NCBI GenBank assembly: GCA_030849945.1
Contig: JAVDKK010000001.1
Location: 744,001 to 808,000 of the forward strand
Reading direction: 5' to 3'
Origin: Schauerella fraxinea
GTDB taxonomy: Bacteria > Pseudomonadota > Gammaproteobacteria > Burkholderiales > Burkholderiaceae_B
Length of the DNA: 64,000 nucleotides
Below are positions 8,838-17,110 of the stretch, piece by piece. A model generated the notes under the pieces. That model saw only the letters and a program-made list of their open reading frames with translations, made no database searches and had not been told where the DNA came from. Each line of letters begins with the position of its first letter. Positions within the stretch are counted from its first letter, which is position 1. The position numbers and the translations under genes are program-made.

Positions 8838-9248
8838 TTAGCGCGTAGGTGCGGCGGCGGCTGGCCGGGTGGCTTCGTAGACGGGGCCCCACTGCGGATG
8901 GCCACGTTCGGCGGCGCTCAATTCGAAGTTGGGATCGAGCGCGAAGATGCGCTCGAATTGTTCTTCGCACAGCGTGCGGTGTTTGGTCAGGCAATAGCTG
9001 AACGCCTGGAGCTTCATCGCCTCGATACGCATATCGCGCGGCGATTGGGCCAGATCGCCGGAGCGTGAGACGGTACGGATCACGTCACCGTAATTTCCGG
9101 CCGCGTAACTGTCGCGCACTTTCTGCAAATCGCTCAGGGCTGCCGCAGTGGGCGGGCTTTCAACGACGGCCGGTTTCGGCGGCTGTGCGCAACCGGCGAG
9201 CGCCAGAGACAGGATGAGACCGGCAAGAGCGGCGTGCAGTGTTTTCAT
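8838..9248 (-). CDS. T6SS-associated small lipoprotein (TssQ-like)
   Basis: The 136-residue product starts with a lipoprotein signal peptide (MKTLHAALAGLILSLALAGC), with cysteine 20 as the lipidation site. A short TPR-like helical region follows (SDLQKVRDSYAAGNYGDVIRTV, described here as two parts) and a Cys pair lies in the LTKHRTLCEEQFERIF stretch. Small periplasmic lipoproteins of this type are annotated as TssQ-like in Burkholderiales T6SS clusters. It is cotranscribed with the FHA gene downstream, 57 bases away, and diverges from tssJ. Confidence 0.65.
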   Translation of the reverse strand: MKTLHAALAGLILSLALAGCAQPPKPAVVESPPTAAALSDLQKVRDSYAAGNYGDVIRTVSRSGDLAQSPRDMRIEAMKLQAFSYCLTKHRTLCEEQFERIFALDPNFELSAAERGHPQWGPVYEATRPAAAAPTR

Positions 9249-9503
9249 GATCCGTTTGGGGTGACGAGAAGAGGGATTGGCCCGCGAAAAAACCCGCCGT
9301 CGGGCGGTGGGTTCAAGGGCCGAATCATAGGCATGAATCGTGTCAGGAGTTATTCGTTTCGTGTCACCCGTGTTTCGGTTTCACCGGGGTTGTATCCGTG
9401 CCGTAACTGTCGTAACCCGATTTGTTTTTTAACCAAAGTCTCATTTTTTTCTCGTGTCATGTCGCCCTTGGCAGCAGTGGCAACAACCAAACAAGGGGGC
9501 GAG
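9249..9503. promoter_or_regulatory. Divergent intergenic region between the T6SS lipoprotein and tssJ
   Basis: These 255 bases separate two divergent T6SS transcription units and must hold both promoters. The right half is AT-rich compared with its surroundings, with TTTTTTAACC near 9424 and CATTTTTTTCTC near 9443. I could not pick a convincing -35/-10 pair or a sigma54 site by eye. A clear AAGGGGGCGAG ribosome site precedes the tssJ ATG. Confidence 0.5.
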
Positions 9504-10055
9504 ATGGTGGGCAAGGGCGAACGCAGCAGAAGATCGGTATGGACGGTCTTTGCCATGGCAGCTGCCGCGATGATGGTGCTGGCCGCCTGCTCATCGACGG
9601 CCAAGCGCGTGCCGGTGCCGTATGTCATTGCGTTCAAGGCCGATGACGTCGTCAATCCGGATCGCCATGGCCGGCCCTCGCCGATACAAGTGTCGGTGTT
9701 CGAACTGAAGTCCACCGACAAGTTCGAATCGACGGATTTCTTCAGCTTGCAGTCGAACCCGCAGCAGGCGTTGGGCAGCGATCTGATCAACGTCGAGCGC
9801 ATCGTGCTCAAGCCTGGCGAAACCAAGAAGATCGCGCACGAGGGCAGCGCCGAAGGGCGCGTGGTCGGCATCGTGGGCGGCTATCGCGATCTCGAACACA
9901 GCAAGTGGCGCCTGGTGCTGCCGCTGCCTGAAGCGCAGCGCACCAACGCCTACAAAATCTGGCAGTTCTCGCCTAACGAAGAGCAAGTCGCCGTGGCCGT
10001 CGAAAAAGGCGGCTTGGCGCTCACGGGGCGCGAAACCCCGTGGTGGCCTTTCTGA
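9504..10055 (+). CDS. tssJ: T6SS outer-membrane lipoprotein TssJ
   Basis: TssJ anchors the TssJLM membrane complex to the outer membrane and contacts the periplasmic end of TssM. The ATG at 9504 has a strong AAGGGGGCGAG ribosome site. The frame continues upstream, but earlier ATGs have no such site. The 183-residue protein has a basic N-terminus, a hydrophobic stretch and lipobox LAAC at about residue 31. The mature part has the beta-sandwich features of the family, with PIQVSVFELKS and a later VVGIVGGYRDLE strand pair. It opens the tssJKLM run. Confidence 0.92.
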   Translation: MVGKGERSRRSVWTVFAMAAAAMMVLAACSSTAKRVPVPYVIAFKADDVVNPDRHGRPSPIQVSVFELKSTDKFESTDFFSLQSNPQQALGSDLINVERIVLKPGETKKIAHEGSAEGRVVGIVGGYRDLEHSKWRLVLPLPEAQRTNAYKIWQFSPNEEQVAVAVEKGGLALTGRETPWWPF

Positions 10056-10071
10056 TATCGGCACATCGATC

Positions 10072-11406
10072 ATGGCATCCAACAACAAAGTCGTCTGGTC
10101 CGAAGGCATGTTCCTTCGTCCGCAGCATTTTCAACAATTCGAGCGTTATCTCGAGCACCGTTTGCAGGCGCGCACCGTCGCGCAGCAGTCGTTTTTCTGG
10201 GGCTTCTCCGCGCTCGAGATCGATATCGACGCGCTGGCCATAGGCAAGCTCGTGTTGCGCCGCGCCCAGGGTGTGTTTCCCGACGGCACGCCGTTCGATT
10301 TCGCGGGGCTGGATCAAGCGCCGCCGGCCTTTGAAGTACCGGTGCAGACGCTCGATGCGCGCGTGGTGCTGGCCGTGCCGCGCAGCCGCCCCGGCACCGA
10401 AGAGGTCGTGTTCGAAGACGGCGACGATACGCTCGCGCGTTATCGCGTGACCGAAATCGAAGTGGCCGATACCAGTGTGATGTCGTTGGAGCCGGCGCTG
10501 GTGCAAACCGGCGCCCTGCGTTTGCGGATCATGCTGGCCGCCGATGTCTCGGACGAATGGATTTCGATCGACCTGGCGCATATCGCCGAACGCCGTTCGG
10601 ATAACCGCGTGGTGTTGCGCGATGCGTATATCCCGCCATGGTTGGCGGCCGGCGATCACGCGATCCTCGATGGCTACACCAACGAGCTGTCGGGCCTCTT
10701 GGACGCGCGCAGCGAAGCGTTGGCGGCACGGTTGTCGCAACCGGGGCGCGGCGGCGTGGCCGAGGTTTCAGACTTCATGCTGCTTGAAGCCGTCAACCGG
10801 TACATGGGCGCCTTGTGGCACGCGCGCCAGATCCGTGGCGTGCATCCCGAGCGCCTTTATCACGACTGGTTGATGCTGGCGTGCGACCTGGCCACCTACA
10901 CCGCCGTGACGCGCCGGCCGACGGTGATGCCCGAGTATCGCCATGACGACCTCTTCGGCACGTTCTCGGCATTGATGACCGAACTGCGCCGATCGCTCTC
11001 CGCCGTACTTGAGCAGAATGCAATGGAGATTCCGTTGCAGGATCGCGGGCAGGGCGTGCGCGTGGGCCAGATCCCCGATCTTGAACTCATGCGCAGCGCG
11101 GCCTTCGTGCTCGCGGTGCATGCCGATCTGCCCTCGGAAGTGGTGCGATCGCGCTTCCCGTCGCAAGTCAAAATCGGCCCGGTCGAACGCATTCGCGACC
11201 TGGTGCATCTGCAGTTGCCTGGCGTGGCCGTACGCGCCTTGCCGGTGGTACCGCGTCAGATTCCCTATGCCGCAGGCTACGTCTATTTCGAATTGGACAA
11301 GGCCGGCGAGTTCTGGCGCCAGCTCGAAAAAACCGGTGCACTGGCACTCCATCTGGCCGGCGAATTTCCGGGCCTGTCGATGGCGTTCTGGGCCATCCGC
11401 GACTGA
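10072..11406 (+). CDS. tssK: T6SS baseplate-membrane adaptor TssK
   Basis: TssK trimers tether the T6SS baseplate to the TssL/TssM membrane complex. The 444-residue product starts with the family signature (VVWSEGMFLRPQHFQQFERY from residue 5) and keeps the typical later segments HPERLYHDWLMLACDL and LVHLQLPGVAVRALP. It lies 16 bases after tssJ and 16 before tssL. Length and N-terminus agree with the usual TssK. Confidence 0.95.
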   Translation: MASNNKVVWSEGMFLRPQHFQQFERYLEHRLQARTVAQQSFFWGFSALEIDIDALAIGKLVLRRAQGVFPDGTPFDFAGLDQAPPAFEVPVQTLDARVVLAVPRSRPGTEEVVFEDGDDTLARYRVTEIEVADTSVMSLEPALVQTGALRLRIMLAADVSDEWISIDLAHIAERRSDNRVVLRDAYIPPWLAAGDHAILDGYTNELSGLLDARSEALAARLSQPGRGGVAEVSDFMLLEAVNRYMGALWHARQIRGVHPERLYHDWLMLACDLATYTAVTRRPTVMPEYRHDDLFGTFSALMTELRRSLSAVLEQNAMEIPLQDRGQGVRVGQIPDLELMRSAAFVLAVHADLPSEVVRSRFPSQVKIGPVERIRDLVHLQLPGVAVRALPVVPRQIPYAAGYVYFELDKAGEFWRQLEKTGALALHLAGEFPGLSMAFWAIRD

Positions 11407-11422
11407 CCACTAGGAATCCTTC

Positions 11423-12718
11423 GTGATAGATGCAACCTCCTTCCCGCCCAACGGCGGGAGTTTTCCCGGTGGACCCGGTGGGCCCGACGCCTTGGCGTCG
11501 CAGCGCATGCGGCCCGACGAGTACGTCATCAGCGGGTCCAACCCGCTGGTGGCGGCCGCCAATCCGCTGCTCGATCTGATTCCGCAAATCCGTGCGACCG
11601 CGTCGCACCCGTCGCCGGCCATGCTGCGCGAACATTTGCTTGATGAAGTGCGGCAGTTCGAATTGCGCGCGCAGCAGGCGGGCATTCCCAATGAGACGAT
11701 TCTGGGCGCCCGCTATTGCCTGTGCACGGCGCTGGATGAAGCCGCGGCCCTGACGCCATGGGGCGGGCAAGGTGTGTGGTCCGCGCATAGCTTGCTTGTC
11801 ACGTTCCACAATGAAACCTGGGGCGGCGAGAAGTTTTTCCAGCTGCTGGCCAAGTTGTCGCAGAACCCCAGCCAGCATCTGGATCTGCTGGAGTTGCTCT
11901 ACTACTGTCTGCTGCTGGGTTTCGAAGGACGCTATCGCATCTCGGAAAACGGCCGCTCGCAACTGCAGACATTGCGTCAGCGCCTGCTGCAGATCCTGCG
12001 CGGCGCGCGTGGCGACTATGCGCGCGAGCTGTCGCCGCATTGGCGCGATGCGCCCACGCAAACGGAAGTGCGCCGCTTGCCGATTCCGTTGTGGGTATTT
12101 GCTGCGTTGGCTGCGGTGCTCGCGTTGCTGGTGTATTTCGGCTTGAGTTGGCGTCTGGGTGGGCAATCGGATACGACGTTTGCGGCGGTGGCGGGGTTGA
12201 AGCCGCCGACGTTGCAGATCGCACCGCCGCCCGCGCCCGCGCAGGCCTTGCAACCGCGTCTGGCGGGGTTCCTCGCGCCGGAGATCCGCGAGAACCTGCT
12301 CACCGTACGCGACGAGGCCGATCGTAGCGTGATCGTGTTGCGCGGCGATGGCCTGTTCAGTTCCGGCGAGGTGAGCGTCAACGATCAATACCTGCCGGTG
12401 CTCTCGCGCGTGGCCGATGCGCTCAACGGCACGCCGGGCGCCATTCTGGTCAGCGGCTATTCCGACAACATTCCCATTCGCAGCGCGCGCTTCCCGTCGA
12501 ACTGGCATCTGTCGCAAACACGTGCCGACGCCGTCAAGAAAATACTCGACCAGCGTTTGACGCAACCCAATCGGGTGCGCGCCGAAGGCCGCGGCGATGC
12601 GGATCCGCTCGCGCCCAACGATACGGCTGAAAACCGGGCCCGCAATCGCCGGGTCGAAATCACGCTGCTGGTATCGCCAGTGGCCGTCAATCCCTCGCTC
12701 GAGGGCAGGCAACCATGA
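11423..12718 (+). CDS. tssL: T6SS inner-membrane protein TssL with C-terminal OmpA-like domain
   Basis: An extended TssL. Residues about 35-215 form the cytoplasmic DotU domain (NPLLDLIPQIR, later LDEAAALTPWG). A single membrane helix spans about 221-245. The periplasmic part ends in an OmpA/MotB peptidoglycan-binding domain (SGYSDNIPI near 343, then LSQTRADAV and NRARNRRVEI). Fused binding domains let TssL anchor the complex to the wall without TagL. Translation starts at GTG 11423 behind an AGGAAT site. The stop overlaps tssM by ATGA. It works with TssJ, TssM and TssK. Confidence 0.93.
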   Translation: MIDATSFPPNGGSFPGGPGGPDALASQRMRPDEYVISGSNPLVAAANPLLDLIPQIRATASHPSPAMLREHLLDEVRQFELRAQQAGIPNETILGARYCLCTALDEAAALTPWGGQGVWSAHSLLVTFHNETWGGEKFFQLLAKLSQNPSQHLDLLELLYYCLLLGFEGRYRISENGRSQLQTLRQRLLQILRGARGDYARELSPHWRDAPTQTEVRRLPIPLWVFAALAAVLALLVYFGLSWRLGGQSDTTFAAVAGLKPPTLQIAPPPAPAQALQPRLAGFLAPEIRENLLTVRDEADRSVIVLRGDGLFSSGEVSVNDQYLPVLSRVADALNGTPGAILVSGYSDNIPIRSARFPSNWHLSQTRADAVKKILDQRLTQPNRVRAEGRGDADPLAPNDTAENRARNRRVEITLLVSPVAVNPSLEGRQP

Positions 12719-15700
12719 TCTACCGCGTATTCGGATTTTTGTTCAGCCGCGGGCTGTGGAATTTCTTGGGACTCGTCGCGCTGGCGTTGCTGGTGTGGAT
12801 CGCCGGGCCGCTCCTGGCCATCGGCACCACCCGGCCGCTCGAAAGCGAAACGGTCCGCATGATCGTCATCGCGGTCATGTTCGGCATATGGCTGCTGCGG
12901 CTCCTGTGGCGCAAGTGGCGCGAAGGCCGCTTGAACGCGCAACTGTTGGGTCAATTGCGCAAGCCGTCGCAGAAGACGAAGGATGAGAAGACGCCGGAAA
13001 ACGCCGAGGTGCGCGAGTTGGCGGAGCGCTTCGACGAGGCCGTCGATCTGTTGAAGAAAACGCGGTTCGAGAATGGCGAGCGCGCAGCGCCCTGGGAACG
13101 TTTCTCACGGCAGTATCTGTACCAGTTGCCGTGGTACGTGTTCATCGGCGCACCGGGCTCGGGCAAGACGACCGCGCTGGTCAATTCCGGATTGAATTTT
13201 CCGCTGGCGGATCGCTTCGGCAAGGTTGGTTTGCGTGGCGTGGGCGGTACGCGCAATTGCGACTGGTGGTTTACCGATGACGCGGTGCTGCTGGATACGG
13301 CGGGTCGCTACACCACGCACGAAAGCGATCCCACCGGCGACGAAGAAGAGTGGTCGGGCTTTCTGGGACTGCTCTCGAAGTTTCGCGGCCGTCAGCCCAT
13401 CAACGGCGCCATTCTGACGATCAGCGTGGCGGATCTGCTGTCGTCTTCCGATAGCGAACGCGTGCAGCAGGCGGCGGTGCTGCGCAAGCGGCTGCAGGAT
13501 CTGCGGCAAAAGCTGGGCATTCAGTTTCCGATCTACGTGCTCGTGACCAAGGTCGATCTGCTGTCCGGCTTCGAGGAATATTTTGCGTCGTTCTCACGCG
13601 ACGATCTGTCGCAGGTGTGGGGCTTTACGCTGCCGTATGCGCGCACGCAGGAAACCGATTTCGAGCTGTATGAGGCGTTCCACGCCGAGTATCGCTTGCT
13701 GCAGCGACGTCTGGACGATGCGTTGCCCGAGGTGCTCGCCGCCGAACCCGACGAAGCCCGCCGCGCGCTGGCCTACATGCTGCCGCAGCAGTTTGCCGGG
13801 CTGCAGAATCTGTTGGGCCATTTCCTGAGCGATGTGTTCGCGACCTCGAAGTTCGACGCGCGCCTGCTGCCGCGTGGCGTGTACTTCACCAGTGGCACAC
13901 AAGGTGGCGAAACGTTCGATCAGGTCACTGGGCGATTGAAGCGCTATCTGCGCATCGACGGGGGCGCACCCGTGGTGGCACCCGCGCCGGTGGAAGGCGA
14001 GGGCCGCAGCTTCTTCCTGAAAAATCTGCTGCAGGATGTGATCTTCAAAGAGTCCGGTCTGGCGGGACGCAACCTGCGCTGGGAACGTCGCAATCGGCGC
14101 CTGCATTTCGCCGGCTACGCCTTGATCAGCTTGGCGCTGGTGGCGTTGATCGTCGGTTGGGCGAACAGCTATCGCAACAACACCAATTACATTGCCGACA
14201 TCGATGGGCGCGTGCCCACCGTGGAGCGGCTCGGTCGCGATATCAAGATCACGAGCGCCGGCGATGTGCTGGGGTTGATGCCGTTTCTCGATAGCCTGTG
14301 GTACTTGCCTCAGGGCCGCGATTTCGATCTCGACAGCCCACCGGTCACGCATCGTTTCGGCCTCTACCAAGGCCTGAAAATGCGTTCGGCGGCGCAAGGT
14401 GTGTATCGCACCACGCTCGATCAGGTCTTGTTGCCGCAAGTGGCACGGCGCGTGGAGGCGGCCTTGCGCCGGGCTGCACCCAACGATCTCGAGTATCAGT
14501 ACGAAGCGCTGCGCGCCTATCTGATGCTGTACGAATCGGATCACTACGATCCCGAGTTCATGCATGCGTGGCTGCTCTCGGATATGCAGAGCACGTTGCC
14601 GGCCGGCTATACGCGTCAGCAATACAGTCAACTGTCGCTGCATCTGCGCAACCTGGTGCAGGGCCGGATCCTGGCGTCGCCGTTCCCGGTGGACGAAGCG
14701 TTGGTGCGGCAGTCGCGCGAGCGCTTGGCGAGCTTCACGTTGGCCGATCGCGCGTATAGCCGCTTGCGCCGCATTCTGACCAATGCCGAACCCGGCCCCG
14801 ACACGACCGCGATCACGTTGGGCGGACCACAGGCGACGTCGGTTTTCACGCGCAAGAGTGGCAAGCCGCTCACCGCTGGCATTCCGAGTTTGTACAGCTA
14901 TCGCGGCTACTGGAACGTGTTCAACAAGCGCGCGGCGACCGTGGCCGGCGTGCTGCGGCAGGACGACGCCTGGGTGCTCAACATCGCGCCGCCCGGCGTG
15001 CTCGACGACGCGTCCCAACGGCAGTTGGTCACCGCCATCAAGCAGCTCTATCTGAACGATTACGTCACGCAGTGGGATACGTATCTGAACGATCTGCGCT
15101 TGCCGCCCAGCCAGTCGCTCTTGCAGAGCATTCAACTGGCACGCACGCTTTCCGCGCCCGATTCGCCGTTGACGCAGTTGGTGCAGAACGTGGCGCGGGA
15201 AACCACGCTGATGCGCGATGAGAATTCCGAACGGTCGTTGGTCGATCAAGCGCGCGATCGCGTGAGCACGACGCGCGACGCGCTGGAGCAAATGTTCGGT
15301 CCCACCGGGCCCGGCGGCGCCACGCGCGCCGATGCCTCCGGCGAGCAACTCGAGCTGATCGTGGACAAGCACTTCGAACCGTACCGCCGGCTGGCCACGG
15401 CGGGTCCCAATGGCCAGCCCGCGATTTCGGCCACCAGTGGACTGATCAATGAGCTGTACACCTATCTGACCGCCACCGATGCGGCGCTGCGCAGCGCCAG
15501 CCCGGCTCCCAACTCGGACGTGGTCACGAAGCTGCGCGCCGAAGCCGGGCGCATGCCCGAGGCATTGCGCGGCGTGCTCAACGACTTGTCGGTCAATGCG
15601 GTGGGTGAGATTTCGGGTGTGGTGCGTGAACGGCTGGGCGACAACGTCACCGCGACGGTGGGTCTGTCGTGCCGTCAGTCGATTGCAGGACGCTATCCCT

Positions 15701-16326
15701 TTTCGCAAAACGCCACGCGCGATGTGGCGCCCAACGACATGGCGCGCTTGTTCGCACCCAATGGTTTGATGGATGACTTCTTCCAGAAGAATCTGGTGAG
15801 CCAGGTGGATGTGTCGAGCAGCCGCTGGCGATTCAAGCCGGGCATCGACGGCGAGCCGGGCGCGCCCTCGGCGTTTCTGGATTCGTTTCAGCGTGCCGGC
15901 GTGATTCGTGATGTGTATTTCGCGGCCGGCAGCCAGACGCCTTCGTACCGCGTGTCGATCCGTCCGATCGAGATGGACGCGGAGATCACGCAGTTCCTGA
16001 TGGACGTCGACGGGCAAACCTTTACCTACACGCACGGGCCGCAAGTGGCGACGTCGGTGGCCTGGCCTGGGCCACGCGGCGCCAATCAGGTCCGCATCTC
16101 GCTCTCGCCCCAGGTGGGTACGGCGGGGATGGTCACGTCGGGCCCCTGGGCCTTGAATCGCATGCTCGATCGCGCCCGCCTCGAACGCGGCGCGTCGCCC
16201 GAGATCATGCGTGCCACCTATGACTTCGATGGAAAAAAAGTCGTGCTTGAAATTACCGCCAATAGCGTCAAAAGCCCATTCCGCCTACCAGAGATGCAGG
16301 GCTTCAGTTGCCCCAGCCGGTCGTGA
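12715..16326 (+). CDS. tssM: T6SS inner-membrane protein TssM (IcmF)
   Basis: TssM spans the inner membrane and reaches across the periplasm to TssJ. The 1203-residue product has two N-terminal helices (about residues 18-37 and 44-62) and a cytoplasmic NTPase-like domain with Walker A GAPGSGKTT at about residue 145 and DTAGRY downstream. A third helix lies at about 463-485, followed by the long periplasmic IcmF-related and DUF1215-type regions. The Walker A motif is intact, which not all TssM proteins retain. It overlaps tssL by four bases. Confidence 0.95.
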   Translation: MIYRVFGFLFSRGLWNFLGLVALALLVWIAGPLLAIGTTRPLESETVRMIVIAVMFGIWLLRLLWRKWREGRLNAQLLGQLRKPSQKTKDEKTPENAEVRELAERFDEAVDLLKKTRFENGERAAPWERFSRQYLYQLPWYVFIGAPGSGKTTALVNSGLNFPLADRFGKVGLRGVGGTRNCDWWFTDDAVLLDTAGRYTTHESDPTGDEEEWSGFLGLLSKFRGRQPINGAILTISVADLLSSSDSERVQQAAVLRKRLQDLRQKLGIQFPIYVLVTKVDLLSGFEEYFASFSRDDLSQVWGFTLPYARTQETDFELYEAFHAEYRLLQRRLDDALPEVLAAEPDEARRALAYMLPQQFAGLQNLLGHFLSDVFATSKFDARLLPRGVYFTSGTQGGETFDQVTGRLKRYLRIDGGAPVVAPAPVEGEGRSFFLKNLLQDVIFKESGLAGRNLRWERRNRRLHFAGYALISLALVALIVGWANSYRNNTNYIADIDGRVPTVERLGRDIKITSAGDVLGLMPFLDSLWYLPQGRDFDLDSPPVTHRFGLYQGLKMRSAAQGVYRTTLDQVLLPQVARRVEAALRRAAPNDLEYQYEALRAYLMLYESDHYDPEFMHAWLLSDMQSTLPAGYTRQQYSQLSLHLRNLVQGRILASPFPVDEALVRQSRERLASFTLADRAYSRLRRILTNAEPGPDTTAITLGGPQATSVFTRKSGKPLTAGIPSLYSYRGYWNVFNKRAATVAGVLRQDDAWVLNIAPPGVLDDASQRQLVTAIKQLYLNDYVTQWDTYLNDLRLPPSQSLLQSIQLARTLSAPDSPLTQLVQNVARETTLMRDENSERSLVDQARDRVSTTRDALEQMFGPTGPGGATRADASGEQLELIVDKHFEPYRRLATAGPNGQPAISATSGLINELYTYLTATDAALRSASPAPNSDVVTKLRAEAGRMPEALRGVLNDLSVNAVGEISGVVRERLGDNVTATVGLSCRQSIAGRYPFSQNATRDVAPNDMARLFAPNGLMDDFFQKNLVSQVDVSSSRWRFKPGIDGEPGAPSAFLDSFQRAGVIRDVYFAAGSQTPSYRVSIRPIEMDAEITQFLMDVDGQTFTYTHGPQVATSVAWPGPRGANQVRISLSPQVGTAGMVTSGPWALNRMLDRARLERGASPEIMRATYDFDGKKVVLEITANSVKSPFRLPEMQGFSCPSRS

Positions 16327-16334
16327 GGGGGCGT

Positions 16335-17084
16335 ATGGCACCGCCGTCCGCGACTGCGATCGAACCCTTCGGCTGGTACGGCAAGATTCCCGCCGGGGGC
16401 GACTTCATGCATCGGCGCCTGCCGCGCGATCTGATCGGCTGGTGGGATCGTTGGCTGCAGCATGGCTTGAACGGCCTGCGCCATTCGCCGCCTGAAGAGG
16501 GCTTGCGCGCGTTTCAGTCGGCACCGATGTGGAACTTTGCGATTCCCTCCGGGTTGGGCGCGGGACGCGTACAGTTCGGCTGCATCTCGCCCAGCCGCGA
16601 TCGGGTAGGGCGTGCATATCCCGTGTGTGCGATTCTCCAGGTGGCCAATGAAGACTACGAGCCCGGGATGCTGCACCGCGCCGCGCGGTTCTATCGGGCC
16701 ATCGGTGAAGGGTTGCTGACCGCGGTGCGTCATGGCTGCAGTCCCGAACAGCTCGACCAGACGTTGTTGCAGGCGCGCGGCGACATGATGCACATGCTGT
16801 CCGCGCCCAGAGCTTCCGCCGCACCGCTGGCGAGCGGCGGCGGCAGCGACATCATGGACATCCTGAACAGCGGCATGCCGGTGGCGGCGGCCGCGCCGGT
16901 GGCGCAACCGGTCGGGTTGGGCTGGGAAGATCTTGCCGACTGCTTCAACCCCGGTTCGCACACCAGCTATTGGTGGACCAATCAGGCCGATGGCGCCGGG
17001 CTTTACACCTATTTGCACGGCGGCGCGCTAAACGTCACGCTGTTTTCGAAATTATTTGCCTCCACGGCCGGCCTACGGCGATAA
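16335..17084 (+). CDS. tagF: T6SS-associated protein TagF (ImpM-like)
   Basis: The product matches TagF/SciT, a cytoplasmic factor that in Pseudomonas restrains T6SS assembly post-translationally, upstream of or in parallel with the threonine phosphorylation pathway. The ATG at 16335 follows GAGGGG from the end of tssM. The family start FGWYGKIPAGGDFMHRRLP is at residues 11-30, followed by WDRWLQHGL and, at the end, a WWTNQADGAG motif. The 249-residue length is typical. Whether it represses here is unknown. Confidence 0.88.
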   Translation: MAPPSATAIEPFGWYGKIPAGGDFMHRRLPRDLIGWWDRWLQHGLNGLRHSPPEEGLRAFQSAPMWNFAIPSGLGAGRVQFGCISPSRDRVGRAYPVCAILQVANEDYEPGMLHRAARFYRAIGEGLLTAVRHGCSPEQLDQTLLQARGDMMHMLSAPRASAAPLASGGGSDIMDILNSGMPVAAAAPVAQPVGLGWEDLADCFNPGSHTSYWWTNQADGAGLYTYLHGGALNVTLFSKLFASTAGLRR

Positions 17085-17110
17085 GATCACCGCTTCGGAA
17101 TTCAACCACC

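Noticed and set aside
10021..10043. CACGGGG/CCCCGTG hairpin at the tssJ end
   Set aside because: Lies within the tssJ coding sequence and has no T-run; tssK follows directly in the operon.
13594..16044. Long minus-strand open frame opposite tssM
   Set aside because: Antisense shadow of tssM without a plausible start signal or domain.
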